Source: Rhodocytophaga aerolata (GTDB lineage: Bacteria > Bacteroidota > Bacteroidia > Cytophagales > 172606-1). From it: DNA of 64,000 nucleotides. Made by a program: the position numbers and the translations under genes. A model generated the notes under the pieces. That model saw only the letters and a program-made list of their open reading frames with translations. It did no database searches and was not told the origin of the DNA. Of this stretch, positions 19,001-25,304 are shown piece after piece. Each line of letters begins with the position of its first letter. Within the stretch, counting starts at the first letter, position 1. The DNA lies in the NCBI RefSeq assembly GCF_030503435.1, contig NZ_JAUKPO010000001.1, positions 744,001 to 808,000 of the forward strand, given 5' to 3'.

Positions 19001-19435
19001 AACGGTTAAAAAATAAAATGTAGTATCACTATATAGATTAGTCTGGTGTAAAAATTTTTTCTCTGCCTCATTATAACTGACTGAATGCGGACTTTGGGCA
19101 TAAAACAAAATATAATCAGCTTCATTAAACTGCCCATCTTTTTCTCCTTCCACATAAATGGCATTTTCTACCAGGTCGGAATGCCGGAAACTACTATTAG
19201 CTTGCGGCAGCATACCCCCCCCATTGCCATATAGTTTAATCTGTTGCGGCAGCAAAGAAGATACATTAATTCCAGCCTTCTGTAAAAATGCCCTATCTAG
19301 TTTATAGATTCCTTTTTTAGTTATTCCAATCTTATACCAGTCACTAGCCGCCAGCACAGAGGGCTGTGCGGAAGAGGGATGGTACAGACCCAGTATCAGT
19401 AAAAGGAAAAGAAGCCACAGGCGAAAGAAAGGCAT
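16013..19435 (-). CDS. porU: Type IX secretion system sortase PorU (C25 family)
   Basis: The 1140-residue product has a signal peptide (to about residue 24) and a gingipain-like C25 peptidase domain in the middle. The catalytic pair is visible: His650 in NYTGHGGEIGW and Cys683 in VTATCEFGRYDD, spaced 33 residues apart as in gingipains. An Ig-like region follows, then a C-terminal domain (FNFPNPMREYTTF to KGIYIYKI) like the T9SS sorting domain. PorU cuts off the sorting signal of secreted cargo and links it to lipopolysaccharide on the cell surface. Length matches known PorU proteins (about 1150). It is probably co-transcribed with porV. Confidence 0.95.
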   Translation of the reverse strand: MPFFRLWLLFLLLILGLYHPSSAQPSVLAASDWYKIGITKKGIYKLDRAFLQKAGINVSSLLPQQIKLYGNGGGMLPQANSSFRHSDLVENAIYVEGEKDGQFNEADYILFYAQSPHSVSYNEAEKKFLHQTNLYSDTTFYFLTVGPSPGLRIQDQPSESGAGIPIATFDEYVFHEKEERNQLASIDPAYTGSGREWYGERFVDAARTQTLEFELPGLVANSTVHITSAVMARANGTTTFNLKANEVTVGTQSVPGVSSDRYDLKGINQISSFTLPATWQGDKVTLNYVYDLKGATRAEGYLNYVGIQVKRHLKVYTNQTSFRTLESLDHPMVTYQVQEASPALRIWDITDPLQAKNQLFSLTTNQATFTASTGKLKEYIAFTGSTFDAPLTVQKIPNQDLHSLAVPQFLIITPPQFLQQAHQLAAFRESHDGLSVAVTTPALIYNEFSSGRQDITAIRDFIRYLYKKNNALQYVLLLGDASYDYKNRITGNTNFVPIYESRESLHPIFSYSSDDYYGFMDETEGEWTENMQGDHTMDVAIGRLPIKSVAEAQAVVQKLIRYASDANTTGKWRNKIAFVADDGDNNTHQLDAERLASQVSRTYPMYNLSKIYLDAFPQNSSPNGQTAPEVKKSIDQAIQQGHLIVNYTGHGGEIGWTEEQILTVPQINSWKNAYMPLLVTATCEFGRYDDPLRVSGAEYAVLHPQGGAIGLLTTTRPVFSNTNYALNTAFYSSVFEQKDGQRPRLGDIIKYTKNNSLSGSVNRNFALLGDPSMRLAYPQEEAAITRINGKDLSQGVDTLKALSHVHIEGQIQIPGTSTLQADFNGLVYITVYDKASTLSTLGTERSNQMNFQVQQNTLYEGKATVKNGVFQFSFVVPKDIDYRFDTGKISLYAQQEASLRDASGAQLVVIGGSAQEVAADNIPPQIRLFMNDTTFVSGGITGSTTSLLAYFSDESGINITRTGIGHGIRVTLSSGRDTTLLLNEYYTAGPESYQQGQLVYPFQNLAPGNYQLTLKAWDVHNNSNEASIHFIVAGSEKLVLANLFNFPNPMREYTTFQFDHNRAGEELEIRIEVYNTAGQQVKTMQTQVANSPEHIRSLTWDGISDKGNKLSKGIYIYKITVRSMADYSSAFQMNKLIIFQ

Positions 19436-19482
19436 ACTTATGTATTCTATTAATTTAAATCTAACGGATCATGAACCCTCGC

Positions 19483-19509
19483 AAAAAGGCCTTTTGTGCT
19501 TGGCCTTTT
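19483..19509 (-). terminator. Probable terminator after the 19.6-20.1 kb gene
   Basis: An 8-bp perfect stem (AAAAGGCC at 19484-19491 with GGCCTTTT at 19502-19509) with a 10-nt loop and a T run on the reverse strand. It lies between the end of the hypothetical gene at 19557 and the porU start at 19435. Confidence 0.6.
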
Positions 19510-19556
19510 GTTAAGAATAAGGCAGTTATTGCAGGTTTTGTGTTAGCATTTCTTCT

Positions 19557-20108
19557 TTACTGTTTGAATGCTATTGTTTGTAAAATTTTCATTTTCTCTC
19601 CTAACTCTTCACAATCTTCACATACAATCATTAATCTGTTCTTCTTAGGTAAATCATTTGTGTATGCACCAATAAAACCCGAATTAGCCTTCTGTTCAAC
19701 TATCTTGAATCTTTTGTTATTTACTGTAATCGTTTTTATCTGATAGCTTGAATCTTTATCCAAATCACTTAGATCATTGGAATACCAACCATAGTCAAAA
19801 ATTAAAGTATCTCTCTTATTGGTAATACCTCCAACATAGCTGTCTATTCCTCGAATTTTGAAATATAAATAAGCAGTAGGGGCAGCAATAGTAAATGAAC
19901 CTAAATCTATCGTATGCCAACCGATAATTTCTGACTTACTATAAAATTTTTCATCCTCAATCAGGATGTTGTAAGGTATTTCTTTATAGGTTAATAAATA
20001 ATTCTGAAGATAAATACCCGCTATAGTTACAATTACTATCGTCGCAAGACTAAACAGAATTGATTTATTTGAAAATCTAATCTTTTCTATACTTAATCCT
20101 CTCTTCAT
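19557..20108 (-). CDS. Hypothetical single-span membrane protein
   Basis: A 183-residue protein that I do not recognise. A short basic N-terminus (KRGLSIEKIRFSNKS) is followed by one membrane segment (ILFSLATIVIVTIAGIYL, about 17-34), which places the rest outside the cytoplasm. The outer part is mixed strand and helix, with two cysteines close to the end (MIVCEDCEELGEKM) that could form a redox or metal pair. It sits immediately upstream of porU on the same strand but is followed by a probable terminator, so a role in T9SS is not implied. Coding use looks somewhat AT-richer than porU. Confidence 0.6.
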   Translation of the reverse strand: MKRGLSIEKIRFSNKSILFSLATIVIVTIAGIYLQNYLLTYKEIPYNILIEDEKFYSKSEIIGWHTIDLGSFTIAAPTAYLYFKIRGIDSYVGGITNKRDTLIFDYGWYSNDLSDLDKDSSYQIKTITVNNKRFKIVEQKANSGFIGAYTNDLPKKNRLMIVCEDCEELGEKMKILQTIAFKQ

Positions 20109-20449
20109 TTAATGAATGCTTACAACCAAATATACACAATTACAGCCTTTTACTGGAGACTCTTTAGTATACTATAGTTATGGAAAAGCACAAGCCGATG
20201 TAACAAAAGTAGCCCAATCTTATTATTTTTGGTAGCTACCTGGCCGGCGCACATTTGTTGATGAAGGTAGGAACAAAAGCTGTTAAACGTTACCGGGTAG
20301 TTATTGCAAAGGAAATATTTAGTATGCCGCAAAACTTTAACCAATAATTTGCAGTTATTTGTGCTTTAGCGATAAATCCGGCTGCTTATAACTGCCAGCC
20401 TACCGTATGCGATGAAGACAGCGTAATTTATACAATCACATAGTTTTAT
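20109..20449. other. Intergenic region, no gene seen
   Basis: The 341 bp between two divergent genes hold no convincing ORF (a 64-codon reverse frame at 20150-20344 has no recognisable features), no RNA gene and no clear hairpin. It presumably carries the promoters of both flanking genes. Confidence 0.5.
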
Positions 20450-21889
20450 ATGAAATTAACTTTTTGGGGAGCTGCACGGCAAGTAACAGGCAGTATGTAC
20501 CTGCTGGAACTGGAAGACGACTACAAAATATTAGTTGACTGCGGCACCGACCTGGACAGGCAAAAAAGTACCAATAAAGATAAAGTAACGGTTGCGTACA
20601 GCATATTTCCGTTTGAACCTTCTGATATAGACGTGGTGCTGCTCACCCATGCGCACATAGATCATTCCGGCAACTTACCCAACTTAATACGCGAAGGCTA
20701 CGAAGGACAGATATTATGTACCGCTCCTACCCTGCCACTAGCTCATTTGCTCCTGCAAGATTCGGCTGCTTTAAACCACAGACTACTCAAGCAATTGCAC
20801 AATGGTAACGGACACGGCAAGCGGCGGTCTAAGAAAAAACCTAAAATTAACCCGGCTGAACTCTTTCTCGAAAAGCAGGTGAATGAAACCGTAGAGCAGT
20901 TTGTTACCATTGCCTTTAATCAGAAGTTTAAATTAACGAAAGGGGTATCGGTTACTTTTATTCCTACCGGGCATTTGCTGGGTGCAGCAAACATTGTCAT
21001 TGAAGTGGAGGAAAATGGCCAGAAGAAAACCATTGGCTTCTCCGGCGACCTGGGCCGTAAAAATTATCCGTTGTTACAAGACCCACATCCCTTCCCAGAA
21101 GTAGATTATTTGATTTGTGAATCTACCTATGGCAACCGGCGGCACAAAGCTACCGGAACACCGGAAGAGGCACTGTCAGCTATTATCCAGCAGGCATGTA
21201 TTGATATTCCCGGCAGGCTCATTATTCCAGCGTTTAGTGTAGGGCGTACGCAGGCTTTGTTGTACACCCTGAATAAACTCTATACCGATCATAATTTCCC
21301 TCCGATTAAGGTATTCTCCGACAGTCCGATGGCTTACCAGAGTACCAAGGTATATCAGAAGTTTATCAAATACCTGAACAAAGAAGCACAGGAATTTTAT
21401 GAGGAAAACGAGGAGTTATTTGACTTTGAAAACCTCATTTATGTAGAGAAGATGAAGGATAGCAAAGCCATTTCCAATTACAATGAGCCTTGTATCATTA
21501 TTTCTTCTTCCGGCATGGTACAGGGCGGACGCGTAGAACACCACGTAATGACCAATATCAGCAACCCATATGCAACCATTCTGATGATCGGCTATGCGGC
21601 TGAAGGGACGCTGGGCCGGAAATTACTGGAGGGCATGCGTAGTATCCGCCTCAAAAACAACGATGAGTTGCCTGTATTAGCCAATATTCAGAGTACAGAC
21701 GTATTCAGCGGCCATGGCGACCGGGATGATCTTACCAGATTTGTCAAATACCAGCAGCCGGATAAACTCCGCAAAATTTTTCTGGTCCATGGCGAATACA
21801 AAAGCATGACCGATTTTCATGCACACCTGATCCAGGAAGGCTACAGCCAGGTAGAAATACCTACATGGGGGCAAAGTTATCAGTTGTAA
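20450..21889 (+). CDS. Metallo-beta-lactamase fold, beta-CASP ribonuclease-like protein
   Basis: A 479-residue metallo-beta-lactamase/beta-CASP protein of the YSH1/RNA-specificity class. The zinc motif HxHxDH is in LTHAHIDHSGNLP (His67, His69, Asp71, His72). TGHLLGAANIVIE, FSGDLGRKNYPLL, RLIIPAFSVGRTQALLY and IIISSSGMVQGGRVEHH mark the beta-CASP insert, and STDVFSGHGDRDDL plus IFLVHGE form the closing motifs. Enzymes of this type cut RNA, often as exonucleases and endonucleases. A charged insert (GHGKRRSKKKPKINP, about 123-137) lies before the first half ends. It is transcribed alone. Confidence 0.88.
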   Translation: MKLTFWGAARQVTGSMYLLELEDDYKILVDCGTDLDRQKSTNKDKVTVAYSIFPFEPSDIDVVLLTHAHIDHSGNLPNLIREGYEGQILCTAPTLPLAHLLLQDSAALNHRLLKQLHNGNGHGKRRSKKKPKINPAELFLEKQVNETVEQFVTIAFNQKFKLTKGVSVTFIPTGHLLGAANIVIEVEENGQKKTIGFSGDLGRKNYPLLQDPHPFPEVDYLICESTYGNRRHKATGTPEEALSAIIQQACIDIPGRLIIPAFSVGRTQALLYTLNKLYTDHNFPPIKVFSDSPMAYQSTKVYQKFIKYLNKEAQEFYEENEELFDFENLIYVEKMKDSKAISNYNEPCIIISSSGMVQGGRVEHHVMTNISNPYATILMIGYAAEGTLGRKLLEGMRSIRLKNNDELPVLANIQSTDVFSGHGDRDDLTRFVKYQQPDKLRKIFLVHGEYKSMTDFHAHLIQEGYSQVEIPTWGQSYQL

Positions 21890-22128
21890 TGGTATGGGTG
21901 TTACTTTGCTGGTAGCTTCTCTTTACCTAACAGTAGCGGCTCTTTTGTTACGAACTCTCGAAGTTTTTGAAAACAACTGGTGTAAAAGATCCTAATTGGA
22001 AGTATCATGTTATCGATATAATTGAGCCATAATTAGTATTTTTTATAAACCTCCTAAGGTTATCCCCGTAATAGATTTTCAACATATTTTTTCTTTATAA
22101 ACCAACCTGATAAAACCAATTCAATTGT

Positions 22129-23121
22129 ATGGAATACAGAAAACTAGGCAACAGCAATATAGAAGTGTCTGTGATTGCCTTTGGCGCATGGGCTGCCGGC
22201 GGATGGATGTGGGGCGGTACCGATCAGCAGGAATCTGTCCGGGCCATTCAAAAATCTATTGACTTAGGTGTAACTACCATTGACACCGCAGCGGTATATG
22301 GTTTCGGCTTAAGCGAAGAAATCGTAGCAGAAGCTATAGCCGGCAAACGCGACAAAGTACAGATATTAACTAAATATGGGCTCCGCTGGGATACTACACG
22401 CGGCATTTTTTATTTCGATTCGCAGGATGCCAAAGGCAATTTTGTAAAAATTAACAAATACGCCGGCAAACAAGGTATTGTTGAAGAATGTGAAAGAAGC
22501 TTAAAGCGGTTGAAAACAGATTACATAGACTTGTACCAAATTCACTGGCCAGATCCTACTACGCCAATTGATGAAACCATGGAAGCCGTAAGCACCCTGC
22601 TGAAAGATGGGAAAATCAGAGCTTCTGGTGTATCTAATTATAATGTAGATCAACTGAAACAGGCCCAGAAAGTAATTCCACAGGCTTCAAACCAGGTACC
22701 GTATAGCATGGTAAACCGGGGAATAGAAAACGAAATGGTGCCGTATTGCCTGGAAAACAATGTTGGTATTCTGGCATACAGCCCCCTGCAACGCGGCTTA
22801 CTTACCGGCAAAATTACAGCCGACTATAAATTTGCCTCTGGTGACCACCGTCCGGGTACTGGTTTTTTTAAGCCGGAAAACGTAGAACGAACCAATGCTT
22901 TTCTGGAGAAAATTAAACCGATGGCCCAGGAAAAAAATGTTACGCTTTCTCAGCTGGTGATCAACTGGACAACTCGGCAACCAGGTATTACCTGTGCTTT
23001 AGTAGGTGCCCGCAATCCGGCACAAGCCGAAGAGAATGCCAAAGCTGCTCAATTTACTTTAACCAAAGAGGAAATAGATACGATAAACAGCCATCTGAGC
23101 GAATTGCAGCTGGTAAGTTAA
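22129..23121 (+). CDS. Aldo/keto reductase
   Basis: A 330-residue NAD(P)H-dependent oxidoreductase. Catalytic residues are Asp52 and Tyr57 (TIDTAAVYGFG), Lys82 (ILTKYG) and His139 (LYQIHWPDP). GILAYSPLQRGLLTGK and CALVGARNPAQAEENA form the cofactor region. It belongs to a different branch from the 9.4 kb reductase, closer to the YajO/IolS-like group, where substrates vary widely. It is followed by a strong hairpin shared with the convergent gene. Confidence 0.9.
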   Translation: MEYRKLGNSNIEVSVIAFGAWAAGGWMWGGTDQQESVRAIQKSIDLGVTTIDTAAVYGFGLSEEIVAEAIAGKRDKVQILTKYGLRWDTTRGIFYFDSQDAKGNFVKINKYAGKQGIVEECERSLKRLKTDYIDLYQIHWPDPTTPIDETMEAVSTLLKDGKIRASGVSNYNVDQLKQAQKVIPQASNQVPYSMVNRGIENEMVPYCLENNVGILAYSPLQRGLLTGKITADYKFASGDHRPGTGFFKPENVERTNAFLEKIKPMAQEKNVTLSQLVINWTTRQPGITCALVGARNPAQAEENAKAAQFTLTKEEIDTINSHLSELQLVS

Positions 23122-23125
23122 TCCC

Positions 23126-23164
23126 ATATGCCCTGTGAAGTTGGCTGAACTTCACAAGGCATAT
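23126..23164. terminator. Bidirectional terminator between convergent genes
   Basis: A 17-bp stem with one mismatch (23126-23142 with 23148-23164) around a GGCTG loop, starting 5 bp past the reductase stop and ending just before the DUF1460 stop. The sequence after it on the plus strand is T-rich (TTATTTTT). Confidence 0.75.
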
Positions 23165-23166
23165 AC

Positions 23167-24012
23167 TTATTTTTCTATGACTCTTGCCACCATGATCCCT
23201 GACTGATTTTTATTTCCCAGCAGGTATTCAGCCAGAGGTTTAGTGCTGACTACTACCTTTTTCTCGTCCAGAGAGGCATGCAGCAGGTGTATGCGGTTGT
23301 TTTGCTTTTTCGCAAAGCCTACATGTACAACATCCAGGCCTTGGATTCCAGTGGTAATAGCTATAATATCTCCATCTTGCAACTGGCTTTCTATGTTGCT
23401 TACCTCTGCTTTGGGGATAAAGCTATACTGACGGGTATTTAGTTCTTTTTCGATACTTCCTATTTTCTGGTAATAGCTATCATCCTTCAATGCCGGATAA
23501 GCAGCCCGGTGAGTAGACATAAAGTTAAGGGGTTTCTGATAGGGCTTACCGCCTAGTTGCCCGGTAATTACCTGTAAGAAACCTTTTTGTTCATTGTCAT
23601 AGAGCCACTCTGAGAAATAATGCAGGCGTGACGGATAACCATCCAGTACGCCATTGCGGTAGCGGATCTGTTGAAGTACCTGAGAATAACTTTCGAAGGA
23701 AGGGGAATGCTGCTTTACACTGGTAGCCATCGCCAGCGTATTTTCAAGAAAAGTAGTGCAATCCTGTTCCCGCAGGTTGACTATTAGTTTTTCTCCATCG
23801 GGCCGCTCCAGGGTATGGGCAACATACGGTGTACCCTTCCACTGCTCGCCTGCACTAACTACTAGGGTGGCTAACGGCAGTTGTTTTTTTGCTTGTAGCT
23901 GCGTAAGCGTTTTTTCCCAGAGAGCTTGATCTTGCGGTGTAGAAACTACCTGTGCTGTTGCCCAGGCACTTACAAGTAAACTCAATATACAACTCACTAT
24001 ACTTTTCTTCAT
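23167..24012 (-). CDS. DUF1460 (NlpC/P60-like) cell-wall amidase or peptidase
   Basis: This 281-residue exported protein (signal peptide ending WATA, about residue 20) is a DUF1460 family member, related to NlpC/P60 papain-like wall enzymes. The catalytic Cys is Cys85 in NLREQDCTTFLENTLA, and the His is probably His230 in LDVVHVGFA, with HLLHAS (His245) nearby. Family members cleave bonds in peptidoglycan peptides. Its ATG overlaps the TGA of the upstream parvulin gene by four bases (ATGA), so translation is probably coupled. It is the last gene of the pair and faces a terminator. Confidence 0.88.
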   Translation of the reverse strand: MKKSIVSCILSLLVSAWATAQVVSTPQDQALWEKTLTQLQAKKQLPLATLVVSAGEQWKGTPYVAHTLERPDGEKLIVNLREQDCTTFLENTLAMATSVKQHSPSFESYSQVLQQIRYRNGVLDGYPSRLHYFSEWLYDNEQKGFLQVITGQLGGKPYQKPLNFMSTHRAAYPALKDDSYYQKIGSIEKELNTRQYSFIPKAEVSNIESQLQDGDIIAITTGIQGLDVVHVGFAKKQNNRIHLLHASLDEKKVVVSTKPLAEYLLGNKNQSGIMVARVIEK

Positions 24013-24722
24013 ATCTTTTTCACGACAGGTATCACCCGGACTCTGCCCCGCGGCTCTATTACTTTATCTTCTATTACCTTTACCACATGGGCACCTATCG
24101 GACTTCTCACCACAAACACATCTCCTTTTTTAGCAGTAGCCATTGCTGCTTCAAATTCGGGAACCATGGTACCTTCCCACAACCAGCCTATATCTCCCCC
24201 TTGTTTTGCTGTTTCGTCCTGTCCGTATTTGGTTGCCAGTTGGGTAAAATCTTCGCCTTTTTTTATTTTCTCCAGATACTGGTTGGCTTTTTTCATGGCC
24301 TGTAGAGTATCTTTTTTGTTGCTTCCGTCGGGCTTTACATAAATATGGCTTGCCTTTATGCGATAAGTGCTATCATAGGCAGCTATTTTAAATAGCATGG
24401 CATAGTTATCGATAAAAAGCGGACCCACGACCTCTCCTATTCTGGAATTAAAAAACATCGGCTCCATAAAAGAGTCCAGTTCACCACGGGTATACGTACT
24501 TACTTCATAGGGTGCATCGCTGTTTAATGAAACAAACAAGGAATCGTCTTTAGTGGCACGGAAATAGGCTTTGCGTACTTCCGCCCAGGTCTGTACATCG
24601 CTGCGGGCCTGTAAGGAATCTGCCTGACTTTGGGTTTGAGCCTGCGCCTGATCTACCTGAGCCATCAAGGGAGCGGCTATCAACAGCATAAAAAACTGTA
24701 CGAGCACAATGGATAACTTCAT
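24009..24722 (-). CDS. Exported parvulin-type peptidylprolyl isomerase
   Basis: From the ATG at 24722 (the frame opens at 24875, but MKLSIVLVQFFMLLIAAPLMAQV is a clear signal peptide) the product has 237 residues. The parvulin domain runs from IKASHIYVKPDG to GAHVVKVIED, with the conserved GEDFTQLATKYGQD, GGDIGWLWEG and VFVVRSPIGAHVVKV. It speeds proline isomerisation in periplasmic proteins, as PpiC, SurA and PrsA do. A linker rich in Gln and Ala follows the signal. It overlaps the downstream DUF1460 gene by four bases, suggesting a linked envelope role. Confidence 0.87.
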   Translation of the reverse strand: MKLSIVLVQFFMLLIAAPLMAQVDQAQAQTQSQADSLQARSDVQTWAEVRKAYFRATKDDSLFVSLNSDAPYEVSTYTRGELDSFMEPMFFNSRIGEVVGPLFIDNYAMLFKIAAYDSTYRIKASHIYVKPDGSNKKDTLQAMKKANQYLEKIKKGEDFTQLATKYGQDETAKQGGDIGWLWEGTMVPEFEAAMATAKKGDVFVVRSPIGAHVVKVIEDKVIEPRGRVRVIPVVKKI

Positions 24723-24857
24723 GAATACTACTAAAATAAAAACGTGAAAATGATTGTATTTAACAAATATACCGAATTTATCAGGCTTCTGCCATATCCC
24801 TAAATTAACTCTTCTATAGGTTTTTCGTACAAAATCAAAAATAAAACGAATATAGCT

Positions 24858-25199
24858 ATGGACTTTATCATTCACTTATTAATTAATGCGGCTATTGTAT
24901 TTATCGTGGCATATATTATGCCATCTGTACATGTCAGAAGTTTTGGAACAGCCATATGGGTAGCTTTGCTCCTGGGTATATTAAATGCAACTATTGGGTT
25001 ATTACTGCGCTTGCCACTGAATATTCTCACACTAGGGCTACTTAGCTTTTTTGTCCGCCTGCTAGTAACGGCCGTCATTATTAAACTGGTAGATAAACTG
25101 GTAAGAAAATTTGAAGTAAAGGGCTTCTGGCCTGCGTTAGTAATTGCGCTTGCCCTGGCTATTGGAGGCACTATATTAGATAACATGCTGCTCAGCTAG
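24858..25199 (+). CDS. YvlD-like phage holin family (superfamily IV) membrane protein
   Basis: A 113-residue protein with four hydrophobic segments (about 5-20, 30-48, 55-77, 92-110) joined by short charged loops. RLPLNILTLGLLSFFVRLLV and LVRKFEVKGFWPALVIA match the YvlD/holin IV family found on many bacterial chromosomes without phage. Its exact role is unknown. It is divergent from the parvulin gene and ends with a terminator at 25230. There is no phage context here. Confidence 0.85.
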   Translation: MDFIIHLLINAAIVFIVAYIMPSVHVRSFGTAIWVALLLGILNATIGLLLRLPLNILTLGLLSFFVRLLVTAVIIKLVDKLVRKFEVKGFWPALVIALALAIGGTILDNMLLS

Positions 25200-25229
25200 T
25201 ACGCTTTTACATTTTATACGTTTATAAAG

Positions 25230-25257
25230 GCTGCCCGCAAAGGCAGCTTTTATTTTG
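25230..25257 (+). terminator. Terminator after the YvlD-like gene
   Basis: A 6-bp GC-rich stem (GCTGCC at 25230-25235 with GGCAGC at 25242-25247), loop CGCAAA, then TTTTATTTTG. It lies 30 bp past the stop codon. Confidence 0.7.
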
Positions 25258-25304
25258 TCAGGGGAAACGCTCCAGGTATTGCTTAGAAGCCAGGCCAGGA
25301 CTTT

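Noticed and set aside
19471-19743. Plus-strand ORF with hydrophobic segments opposite the 19.6 kb gene
   Set aside because: It is mostly antisense to a better-supported gene and covers a terminator-like hairpin; no recognisable domain.
24858-25199. Phage holin annotation as a sign of prophage
   Set aside because: The protein belongs to the chromosomal YvlD-like holin IV family, and no phage structural, integrase or lysis genes are near.
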